A stretch of 10,154 bases of DNA from JAXGRD01 sp050946655. Its GTDB lineage: Bacteria > Bacillota > Clostridia > Peptostreptococcales > Anaerovoracaceae. The first letter of the stretch is position 1. Each line of letters starts with the position of its first letter. Positions 1 to 6,919 of this stretch are shown one piece after another. The stretch lies in contig JBMNVE010000066.1 of NCBI GenBank assembly GCA_050946655.1, positions 1 to 10,154 of the forward strand, written 5' to 3'. The notes below the pieces were generated by a model. The model was not told the DNA's origin. It did no database searches and saw nothing but the letters and a program-made list of their open reading frames with translations. A program made the position numbers and the translations under genes.

Positions 1-118
1 TTATGGTAACTAGATCAAGGGGCAACTCCTGTAACCGACTCAGATGCTTCTGGGACCGGAGGCCCTATTAACTCATGTCTAGGTCGGAAAGCCGTCCCGC
101 TGGCAAATAAGCGAGCAA
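1..118. other. Short flank after the PBP gene, no gene recognised
   Basis: No recognisable gene, tRNA or clear terminator. On the minus strand, 16 sense codons follow the TAG stop of the penicillin-binding protein gene and then a tandem TAA TAG (65-70). Beyond that, the same frame stays open to the window edge (62 to 1) without a start codon I can defend. On the plus strand only a 22-codon ATG frame (3-71) exists, with no ribosome binding site, and I do not call it. Confidence 0.5.
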
Positions 119-1498
119 CTAGTCCGACGGTTTCATCTTGATGACTTCTTGGAGGACGCTGTTTGCCACGCTTCCCGCCGTTTCGCTGCCCCAGCCGCCG
201 TTTTCTACCAAAACGATGAAGGCATAGGGGTAGTCCTTGTTGCGGATATAGCCGGCAAACCAGGCGTGGGGTTGCTGACCTTCGCCCAGTTCGGCGGTGC
301 CGGATTTGGCGCAGAGGTCCAGGCCCGGGAAGTTCCCCTCTCCATAGGTCCTGACCACGTTGTTGTGGAGCATCTCGTCCAGCTTTGCTGCTGTATCGGA
401 GGAAACCAGCTCTCTGGTATTTGTCTTTATCTTAAAGCCTGCGGGCCAGTCGTTGGAAAACTTGATGCTTTCGATGATCCGTGGATCCGCTGACTTGCCC
501 CCGCCGGCGATGGCACCCATGTAGACCATCATGGAGGCCGGATTGACCAGATCCTTGTGCTGGCCGATGCCGGTCCAGGCCAGGGTCACATCTGACTTTG
601 GGAACTCAAAGGTTCCCGGAGTGGTGGGAATGCCGTCCACGGAATAGCTGTCCATGAGGCCGGCTTTTTTTGTGTATTCCTCTAGGTTTCCGGGGCCCAG
701 ACGTATGGAGAGCTCGGCAAAGGAACAGTTACAGGAAACGGCCATGGCCTCTCTAAAATCCACTGTGCCATGGGCATAAGTGCAGGTGACCTTGTCCGTG
801 GGTGCTGAGCCGAACTGGCGGCTGCCGGTGCAGTGATAGGAGAATTGATCCAGGTCGTTGAGTTTTTCGATGGCCGCAGTCGCCGTGATCACCTTAAAGA
901 TAGAGCCGGGCACCACCCTGGCCGAAAGAAGCTTGTTCATATAGATCCCGGATGAGTCATCGGCATCCACCTTGGGGGGATCGGTGGGATCGTAGTTGGG
1001 GGAACTGACCATGCAGACGATGGCGCCGGTCTTGTAGTTGTATACGCCGACCGTTCCCTTCCTTCCGTCAAGGGCTTCGTTTGCCGCCTTGCAGACGTTG
1101 GCATCTATGGTGAGATACAGCTTTCTTCCCGTATCGTTGGTGGAATAGATCCCCGAAACGAAGTTATAGCCCACCAGCTTCCCGGCGAAGGCGCGATTGG
1201 CACCGGTGGAAATGTTCCCTACGTTATCCCCGATGGCGTGGAGGGTGGCTCTTCGGATTCCCCAGTCATCGTTGTATTGGGGCACTCCGCTGCGGTTGTT
1301 TTGTAGGAGAAGAACGCCATTCTTGTCGTATATGGCGCCGGTGCTCAGGTAGCCCTTGGTGTAAATATGCTTGTTGGCCGGATAGCTGACCCATTTATTG
1401 CCGTCTCTAGCCAACTTGAAAGTATAGAATCCCAGCCCGATAATCAGAACGGCGGCCAGGGCAAGGCAGAGAATCGCTCTTTTTTCCAGTTTTCTCAT
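119..1498 (-). CDS. pbpA: Penicillin-binding protein, class B-like transpeptidase
   Basis: 459 aa peptidoglycan D,D-transpeptidase (PbpA/FtsI family) that would cross-link the glycan strands polymerised by the SEDS protein encoded just upstream. Seen in the sequence: a positively charged N-terminus and one hydrophobic segment (about residues 8-25), so a membrane-anchored extracytoplasmic enzyme; a short linker region; then a transpeptidase domain with all three active-site motifs: S199-x-x-K202 (catalytic serine, in PGSIFK), S255-x-N257, and K398-S-G-T401. The family usually has a larger N-terminal pedestal; at 459 aa this is a small member, like the PbpA proteins paired with FtsW/RodA. The ATG overlaps the upstream TGA as ATGA, indicating translational coupling in one operon. 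It ends in TAG, noteworthy beside pyrrolysine genes: readthrough would add 17 residues before TAA TAG. The choice between an elongation and a division role is open. Confidence 0.9.
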   Translation of the reverse strand: MRKLEKRAILCLALAAVLIIGLGFYTFKLARDGNKWVSYPANKHIYTKGYLSTGAIYDKNGVLLLQNNRSGVPQYNDDWGIRRATLHAIGDNVGNISTGANRAFAGKLVGYNFVSGIYSTNDTGRKLYLTIDANVCKAANEALDGRKGTVGVYNYKTGAIVCMVSSPNYDPTDPPKVDADDSSGIYMNKLLSARVVPGSIFKVITATAAIEKLNDLDQFSYHCTGSRQFGSAPTDKVTCTYAHGTVDFREAMAVSCNCSFAELSIRLGPGNLEEYTKKAGLMDSYSVDGIPTTPGTFEFPKSDVTLAWTGIGQHKDLVNPASMMVYMGAIAGGGKSADPRIIESIKFSNDWPAGFKIKTNTRELVSSDTAAKLDEMLHNNVVRTYGEGNFPGLDLCAKSGTAELGEGQQPHAWFAGYIRNKDYPYAFIVLVENGGWGSETAGSVANSVLQEVIKMKPSD

Positions 1499-3288
1499 GA
1501 TCCTTCCCTCCCGTCAAAGTATAATCCATCGTAATCATCACTGCTCATCTTTGCCTGTTTTACCGCAAAGGAAGCATTCTGCCGAGTATCGGCAGCTTTC
1601 AAGAAGGCCAGCAGCCCCCAGGAGGCCAGCATGCTGGTTCCCCCGTTGGAGATGAAGGGGAGAGTCACTCCCGTAAAGGGGAAGATGTCCAATGATCCCA
1701 GCACGTTGAGGCTGCTCTGGAAGATGATCAGTGAGGTGGCCGCACAAGCGGCGATGGTATAAAAAGCCGATCTTCCCGAGGTGATGGAGCGAACGGCAAA
1801 GACGCCCAGTGTAACCAAAGAGAGCACCGCCAGCACGGCGATGATATATCCCCATTCTTCCGAAAGGATGCCGAAGACCAGATCCGTGTCTGCCGCAAAG
1901 AGCTCGTGAGTCCAGCCGTTTCCTGCACCCACGCCCAACAACCCTCCGCTGGCACCGCCGGACATGGAGCGGACCTGCTGGAAACCCCCTGCATCGGGAA
2001 AATCCCAGGCCTTTGTCCACGTGGCGAACCGGTTCATGATGTGGGGCACGAACCGAATAGCCATGAGGCCCCCCAGAGCGCACACCCCTACGATGAGGAT
2101 CAGTTTAGAAAACTCTCCGCTTCGCAGGAAGGAAATGACCAGGAAGGTGACGAAGAAAATCCCCGCCGTCCCGAAATCGTTCATCACTGCCAGAGAACCC
2201 AGGCAGAAGACGGAAAAGCCCATGAAAAGGGTCAGGTTTTTCTTCTCATATAGCTCATCCAAGGTAGCCGAGCCGATGAAGATAAACGTCACCTTGACCA
2301 GTTCAGAGGGTTGCAGGTTGTATCCGCCGATGCTGACCCAGTTGACTGCGCCAAAGTCGCTTCTTCCAAAGATCAGGTTGATCAAAAACAGGGCTACGCT
2401 GATAATCACCAGAAGCCGCCTGATTTTAAGTGCCCGATCTAGATTCCGCAGATACCAGCAGAGCACAAAGAAAAGGCCCAAGCCCATAAGGATGGCGATA
2501 AGTTGCTTGAAGATGGACTCCGGTGCGGAAGTAGCAACCACGGAAAGGTTCAGGGTACAGAGGAAGAAGGCGATGGTCTCCATCTCAAAGGAAGTGCTGC
2601 CCATGCCCCGAAGAATGCTGCAGTATACCCAAATGGTCACGGTGAAAAGGCCGAAGGCCAGCAGGACCGTAAAGGGCAAGGCTGCCCCCTTGGCCGCGAT
2701 AAACTGGATGCAAGTGAGGATCTGGAAGATGGTGATGGCCACCAGGGATGGCCAGGGAGAGAAGGCTTTGGTCCTTCTCCTTCGGACCTCCAGATTCCTC
2801 TTCTTTTCCTCCAAGCTGGGCGGGAGAAGAACGCAGTCCACACCGCCCATGGTGATGGTGTCTCCATACTCCACGGGAGTAGCTTTATACACGGAAGATC
2901 CGTCGATCATGGAGCCTCCCTTGGAATTCAGATCGTTATATGTCCAGTCCCCCTTTTCGTTTCTCACCAGGGTCCCATGGTTTCTGGACACGGTCATTAC
3001 ATCGATGTGCACATCGGCACTGGAGGCTCTTCCCAATACGTTTTCCCAGTGGGTAAGGGCCGCAATGGAACCGTCGGGAAGGCGAAGATAGGCCCAAATC
3101 TCTGAAGGGTTTTTCGCCGCCAAAAGGGACTTGATGGCTTTCAGCAAGATGAAGAGGGTCAGCAATACAAAAACCCACCGCATCACCGTAGTGTAATAGG
3201 TGGCGATGAGGGGGTAGGATTGAAACAGGCCGGCCAGGCTCTCCATGAGAGGTTTGCCCACTTGGGTGATAGAACCGAAGATATCCAA
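1495..3288 (-). CDS. rodA: SEDS peptidoglycan glycosyltransferase with N-terminal FHA domain (RodA/FtsW family)
   Basis: 597 aa polytopic membrane protein of the RodA/FtsW/SpoVE family, which polymerises lipid II into glycan strands together with a class B PBP. Seen in order: one N-terminal membrane segment (about 28-50); an FHA phosphothreonine-binding domain (about 70-155) with G86-R87, S101-R-N-H104, N118/N121 and a following GS-x-x-x-G; a basic stretch (169-174); then about ten membrane segments from 180 onward. SEDS hallmarks are W317-VSIGG with the downstream QPSE-x-VK, the TD pair at 467-468 in the loop where the family keeps its essential aspartate, and PFISNGGTS (544-552). Ordinary RodA is about 380-400 aa; the excess is the FHA module. 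The start is TTG, chosen because AAGGAG lies 9 bases upstream and the next ATG (codon 15) has no such site. The RodA versus FtsW assignment is uncertain; the family is not. Confidence 0.92.
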   Translation of the reverse strand: MDIFGSITQVGKPLMESLAGLFQSYPLIATYYTTVMRWVFVLLTLFILLKAIKSLLAAKNPSEIWAYLRLPDGSIAALTHWENVLGRASSADVHIDVMTVSRNHGTLVRNEKGDWTYNDLNSKGGSMIDGSSVYKATPVEYGDTITMGGVDCVLLPPSLEEKKRNLEVRRRRTKAFSPWPSLVAITIFQILTCIQFIAAKGAALPFTVLLAFGLFTVTIWVYCSILRGMGSTSFEMETIAFFLCTLNLSVVATSAPESIFKQLIAILMGLGLFFVLCWYLRNLDRALKIRRLLVIISVALFLINLIFGRSDFGAVNWVSIGGYNLQPSELVKVTFIFIGSATLDELYEKKNLTLFMGFSVFCLGSLAVMNDFGTAGIFFVTFLVISFLRSGEFSKLILIVGVCALGGLMAIRFVPHIMNRFATWTKAWDFPDAGGFQQVRSMSGGASGGLLGVGAGNGWTHELFAADTDLVFGILSEEWGYIIAVLAVLSLVTLGVFAVRSITSGRSAFYTIAACAATSLIIFQSSLNVLGSLDIFPFTGVTLPFISNGGTSMLASWGLLAFLKAADTRQNASFAVKQAKMSSDDYDGLYFDGREGS

Positions 3289-3297
3289 ATCAGTGTT

Positions 3298-3303
3298 CTC
3301 CTT
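3298..3303 (-). promoter_or_regulatory. Ribosome binding site fixing the TTG start of the SEDS gene
   Basis: On the minus strand AAGGAG lies 9 bases before TTG at 3288-3286. It decides the start, since no ATG in this frame near the domain boundary has a comparable site. Confidence 0.7.
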
Positions 3304-3310
3304 CAGGGGT

Positions 3311-3319
3311 ATTATACCA
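3311..3319 (-). promoter_or_regulatory. Extended -10 promoter for the SEDS/PBP operon
   Basis: Minus strand reads TGGTATAAT: a perfect TATAAT hexamer (3316-3311) with the TGn extension of sigma-A type extended -10 promoters. No good -35 is seen 16-18 bases upstream, which extended -10 promoters tolerate. The start point would fall near 3304, giving a very short leader that begins almost at the AAGGAG site. It places the SEDS/PBP pair in its own transcription unit even though the regulator gene ends only 58 bases upstream. Confidence 0.6.
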
Positions 3320-3346
3320 CAGAATGACCCGGGTCCATATTTTTCT

Positions 3347-4582
3347 TTACTGTTTTGAGGCCCTGCGGAACTGAAGGGGGGTCATGCCCTCGATCCGCTT
3401 GAAGGTCTTGGAATAGTAACTTTGGTCTTCAAAGCCCACGATGGCGGAGATGTCGGCAAGGGACAAGTTCCCGGAAATGAGAAGGACCTTGCTCTTCATC
3501 ACCCGCAGATGGCTGACGTAGTCCGTCAGGGTGATCCGCATCTCCTGCTTAAACAGGCTGGATAGGTAAGATGGATTGATGTGGAGCTCATGGGCGATAT
3601 CGCTGAGGCGAATCTTCTCTCCGTACCGCTTGTGGATGTATTCCAGGGCAGAATGGATCAGAGGGGAACTACCTTCATAGAGAACAGGAAGGCTGCTCTG
3701 CATCAGCTTGTCCAATAGTTTGGTGGATAAGGAGAACAGCTCGCCCACGTTGTTGGCTTCGTTGATGTTGTTCATGGCGGCAAAGTAAATGTCTCCGTCG
3801 GGAGAGTCGCTTTCCGTGTCCGGATGGGCCCTGGCAAGTATGGTAAAGATGCTCAATAGCTTCGTTTTGATGGCGGGAAGATTACCCGCTTCCATGAGGA
3901 CGATTTCTTCAAAGAGCAGCTCAAAGGGGGGCAGGACTTCGTCCAGACTTCCTGTTTTCACCGCGGCGTAGAAATCATCTTCCAGCTCATGGGAAAAGTC
4001 CACCAAGGAATGGTTCTCCTTCTTCTTTCTCTGGATATCTTCCCCGATCCGCAGCTGCTCCCTGTAAATGTCGTTGATTGCCTTATAATCCTTGTTTTCC
4101 GTTACGGAGGACAGGATCACGCTGTTAAAGAGGGTGGATATGTAGGAAACTTCTTTAGGTGTGTAGGTTTGCAGGTCACGGAGAAACAGGACCACCTGGC
4201 TGAGGACCTGGTCCTTGCAGCCGGACAAGGCAATGATGTTGCTGATGAGGCTTTCTTGGAGATTGCCCATAACCATGGGACCTGCCAGGCAGTAGCCCAA
4301 AAGCTCCTTGCTTACAAAGACCGGAAGAGCGATGTTGATCATGCCGGATGCGCAGACAAAGGTGTAAGGTTCGCCCAGACTGGCGGAAATCTCCATGGCG
4401 GAAAAAAGGGCCTTGTTACAAGGGCTGTCTTTGTCTTGATACATATCAAAAAAACGACACAGTTTTTCTTCTCCTCGAAATTCCCATTTCAACTGATGAT
4501 CCGGGTCGAAATAGGAAACGGGAATTTTGGTGATTCTGGTAAATGCCTCTAGAGAGGTTTCCAATTTTATTAAATTTTGCAT
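3347..4582 (-). CDS. PocR-domain AraC-family transcriptional regulator
   Basis: 411 aa. N-terminal part (about residues 8-160) resembles the PocR ligand-sensing domain, with spaced cysteines C42, C55, C77 and C98 and the ASGMINIALPVF/LGYCLAGP region. A charged, probably helical linker follows (165-205) and then a middle region. The C-terminal AraC double helix-turn-helix spans about 309-408: first helix pair around LSDIAHELHINPSYLSSLF, second around DISAIVGFEDQSYYSKTF, then GMTPLQFRR. An upstream in-frame ATG at 4675 is rejected: the 31 extra residues are not domain-like and a good promoter -10 (4628-4633) lies inside that extension. The ATG at 4582 has AAGGTG upstream. Divergent orientation from the methylamine operon makes it the likely regulator of that operon and perhaps of itself. 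The ligand (a methylamine, or a corrinoid) is inference. Confidence 0.85.
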   Translation of the reverse strand: MQNLIKLETSLEAFTRITKIPVSYFDPDHQLKWEFRGEEKLCRFFDMYQDKDSPCNKALFSAMEISASLGEPYTFVCASGMINIALPVFVSKELLGYCLAGPMVMGNLQESLISNIIALSGCKDQVLSQVVLFLRDLQTYTPKEVSYISTLFNSVILSSVTENKDYKAINDIYREQLRIGEDIQRKKKENHSLVDFSHELEDDFYAAVKTGSLDEVLPPFELLFEEIVLMEAGNLPAIKTKLLSIFTILARAHPDTESDSPDGDIYFAAMNNINEANNVGELFSLSTKLLDKLMQSSLPVLYEGSSPLIHSALEYIHKRYGEKIRLSDIAHELHINPSYLSSLFKQEMRITLTDYVSHLRVMKSKVLLISGNLSLADISAIVGFEDQSYYSKTFKRIEGMTPLQFRRASKQ

Positions 4583-4627
4583 CTCACACCTTGAATTATT
4601 CCTAAAAACTATGAATATGTTTGGATT

Positions 4628-4656
4628 ATCATAGCATAGCAACGGGAGAATGGCAA
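4628..4656 (-). promoter_or_regulatory. Sigma-A type promoter of the PocR-AraC regulator
   Basis: Minus strand shows TTGCCA (4656-4651), a 17-base spacer, and TATGAT (4633-4628): each hexamer matches consensus at five of six positions. Transcription would start near 4621, leaving a leader of about 40 bases before the ATG at 4582. The position rules out translation from the longer frame starting at 4675. Confidence 0.7.
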
Positions 4657-4767
4657 TATGATAAAAAATTGTCAAGAGAAATTACAAAATTATCCATACC
4701 TCCTGCTATAACTATTGCGGATTATCAACTACCATATAGTAGAAGGCATATTTTGTGTTGAGTTATC

Positions 4768-4773
4768 AGGAGG
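4768..4773 (+). promoter_or_regulatory. Ribosome binding site deciding the corrinoid protein start
   Basis: AGGAGG sits 5 bases before ATG at 4779. It shows that the GTG 24 bases further up in the same frame (4755) is not the start, because the site would then lie inside the coding region. Confidence 0.85.
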
Positions 4774-4778
4774 TCATT

Positions 4779-5420
4779 ATGGCAAAAGAAGATATTATGA
4801 AAATGGCATATGATGCGATCATTGAGATCGATGAAGATGCGGCGATGGATACCATCAAACGTGCAGAGGACGAGGGCGTTGATTTGGTGGAATTGCTTTC
4901 CCAGGGGTTTTCTGCCGGCATGCGCGAACTGGGCGATAGATTCGGATCCGGAGAGGTTTTCCTGCCGGAACTGATATTTGCCAGCGATGTAATGAAGATG
5001 GTCAGCGAAGAGATCGAATCCAAGATGGACTCCTCTGATGTCCAAAGCAAGGGCGTCATGGTCATCGGAACGGTTGAAGGCGATGTTCACGATATCGGTA
5101 AAGGAATCGTTGCGGCATTGGTCAAGACCAACGGCGTGGAAGTTCATGACTTGGGAAGAGAAGTCCCGGCGGCAGTCTTTGTAGAAAAGGCCAAGGAAGT
5201 AAACGCGGACTTTGTAGGGAGCAGCGCTCTTCTCACCACGACCATGACGGTGCAAAAGGATATTGAGCAGGCATTGAAGGATGCAGGTATCCGCGATCAG
5301 GTGAAGACTCTGGTGGGCGGTGCACCTGTGACCGCAAGATGGGCCGATAAGATCGGTGCCGATGCTTATTGTGAAGATGCAACGGAAACCGTAAACTACG
5401 TCAACGAGCACGCCAAATAA
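4779..5420 (+). CDS. mttC: Methylamine corrinoid protein (MttC/MtbC family)
   Basis: 213 aa cobalamin-binding methyl carrier, the cytosolic partner of the methylamine methyltransferases. Its Co(I) corrinoid accepts the methyl group from the amine and passes it to a second methyltransferase. Residues about 1-85 form the helical cap domain; about 92-213 form the Rossmann-like B12-binding domain with the signature D102-x-H104-x-x-G107 (H104 the predicted lower cobalt ligand), the S149 motif in GSSALL, and the GG at 180-181 in VGGAP. Length matches the family. It is first in the operon, 14 bases before mttB. With MttB and MtbB both downstream and only one corrinoid gene present, it may serve both enzymes, so mttC versus mtbC cannot be settled by sequence reading. 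Confidence 0.93.
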   Translation: MAKEDIMKMAYDAIIEIDEDAAMDTIKRAEDEGVDLVELLSQGFSAGMRELGDRFGSGEVFLPELIFASDVMKMVSEEIESKMDSSDVQSKGVMVIGTVEGDVHDIGKGIVAALVKTNGVEVHDLGREVPAAVFVEKAKEVNADFVGSSALLTTTMTVQKDIEQALKDAGIRDQVKTLVGGAPVTARWADKIGADAYCEDATETVNYVNEHAK

Positions 5421-5434
5421 TAGGAGAAAATCTA

Positions 5435-6919
5435 ATGGGTAAATTTAAGCATGATGATGATATCTACGGATATCACATCCTCAGGAATGAAGACCTGGAT
5501 GCGATCCACGAGGCGACCCTGGATCTGATGGAAAACTACGGGCTCCAGATACACGGGGATGAGGCACATGAGATCTACAGTGCCGCCGGGTGTGATGTGG
5601 ACAAGGCCACAGATCGGGTCAAGTTCCCCAGGAATTTGGTCAACGATGCCATCGAGGCTTGCCCCGAGGAGTTCACTCTTTGCGGTAGGGATCCGAAAAA
5701 CGACACCTTGGTGGGAAAAAAGAAAGTAGCGTATAAGAACTTTGGGACCGGGGTATTCATCATCGACCCCTACACAGGAGAGCGTCGAGAATCCACCAAG
5801 GAGGACCTGGGCAACGTAGCCAGATTCGTGGACTCCATGGAAGCAGCCGATGTATTTTCTATCGCTGTCACGGCGGGAGATGTAAACCAAAAGGTCCGCA
5901 GTCTTCATGAGGCGGAAGTGGTCTTCAACAATCTCACCAAGAATTTCGCTCACGACCTGGAAGGTGTTAAGAACACGCAACGGTTCATCGACATGGCTGC
6001 GGCAATACAAGGGGGACACGATAAATTAAGGGAAAGACCTATCATCACCATGGGCGCCTGCCCCAACAGCCCCCTGGAGATCAATGAAAATGAAACATCC
6101 ATCATTGCGCTCTCCGCACGGCACGGCCTTCCCATCGATATTCTTTCCATGGGACTTTGCGGCGGGACCACCCCGGTCACCTTGGCCGGGACATTGGTCA
6201 CCACCAATGCGGAGATCCTGGGAGGGATCGTCTTGGCACAACTGATCAACAAGGGAAATCCCATACTATACGGAACATCCACCACCATCATGGACATGAG
6301 GAGTGCCACCTCACCTGTAGGCGCTCCCGAACACGCCATGTGCGGTGCGGCGGTAGGACAGATCGGTCACTACTATGGGATCCCCACTAACGTTGGCGGG
6401 ACATAGGGGGACAGCAAGTGTCTGGATATGCAGCTAGGGCATGAAAAAACATTGACGTCCCTACTCCCGGCGGTGACGGGCAGTAACGTCATCTATGGAA
6501 TGGGCATGCTGGAAATGGGCATGACCATGAGCTATGAAAGTCTTCTGGCGGATCAGGAGATGGTCAAAATGGTAAGACGCGTGATTCAGGGTATTCCCGT
6601 CAACAAAGAGACCATCGCACTGGATGTCATCAAAAAGGTCGGTCCAAACGGAACGTATCTTCGCGAGAAACACACCAGGGACTATATGCGCAGTGATCTT
6701 TCCACTACGGAGCTGATCAACCGCAAGATGAGAGACAACTGGGTGAAAGCCGGATCCAAGGACATGGCAGAAGTAGCTAGAGAAAAAGCCATCCATATCT
6801 TGGAGAACTATGAGGTAGAACCTCTTCCTGCAGATGTAGCCAAGAAGATTCGTGAAATCGTGGAAGAAGGAGAAGCCGAGGCCATGGAAATGGAAGAAAG
6901 GAGGCGAAATGAGCGATAA
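5435..6919 (+). CDS. mttB: Trimethylamine:corrinoid methyltransferase MttB, TAG read as pyrrolysine
   Basis: 494 aa if TAG at 6404-6406 is decoded as pyrrolysine (residue 324). It transfers a methyl group from trimethylamine to the Co(I) of the corrinoid protein; pyrrolysine is thought to bind and activate the amine. The frame is open from ATG 5435 to TAG and open again in the same frame to TAA 6917-6919. The residues around the TAG (NVGGT, then GDSKCLDMQ) run on as one protein, and 324 of 494 fits the known family arrangement (pyrrolysine 334 of about 495 in Methanosarcina barkeri MttB). The second part has no independent start: its first ATG (6428) has no ribosome binding site and would begin inside the barrel. 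Start: AGGAGA 7 bases before ATG. The gene ends overlapping mtbB by 11 bases. Homologues without pyrrolysine (MtgB type) use glycine betaine; the in-frame TAG argues for true MttB. Confidence 0.93.
6404..6406 (+). other. In-frame TAG, pyrrolysine codon of mttB
   Basis: Codon 324 of mttB. Evidence is the unbroken frame on both sides, family-like sequence on both sides and agreement with the known pyrrolysine position. A small GACA/TGTC hairpin (6410-6422, 5-base loop) begins 3 bases after it. Confidence 0.9.

Larger units (their letters stand above)
4583..4778. promoter_or_regulatory. Divergent regulatory region between regulator and methylamine operon
   Basis: About 196 bases, AT-rich compared with the flanking genes. 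It contains the regulator promoter on the minus strand. For the plus strand the candidate -10 elements are TGCTATAAC (4704-4712, extended -10 type) and TATAGT (4735-4740). Neither has a good -35, as expected of an activator-dependent promoter. The 9-base direct repeat GGATTATCA occurs at 4623-4631 and 4719-4727, 96 bases apart, and may be an operator pair. Which plus-strand -10 is used cannot be decided from sequence alone. Confidence 0.5.

Noticed and set aside
1964..3091. Plus-strand open frame of 375 codons opposite the SEDS gene
   Set aside because: Antisense shadow of a clear SEDS/FHA gene; the peptide is rich in basic residues and serine with no domain character and no ribosome binding site.
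4583..4675. N-terminal extension of the PocR-AraC regulator from ATG 4675
   Set aside because: A TTGCCA-17-TATGAT promoter lies inside the extension, the residues are not domain-like, and ATG 4582 fits the PocR domain start.
4755..4778. GTG start for the corrinoid protein
   Set aside because: AGGAGG at 4768-4773 would lie within the coding region; it serves ATG 4779.
4725..5411. Minus-strand open frame of 228 codons opposite the corrinoid gene
   Set aside because: Shadow of the corrinoid protein gene, which has its signature motif and a strong ribosome binding site on the plus strand.
5432..6019. Minus-strand open frame opposite mttB
   Set aside because: Antisense shadow without start signals or recognisable protein features.
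5435..6919. mttB as two separate genes or a pseudogene broken by a nonsense codon
   Set aside because: Both parts are in the same frame with family-like sequence across the break, the second part has no ribosome binding site, and the TAG is at the known pyrrolysine position.
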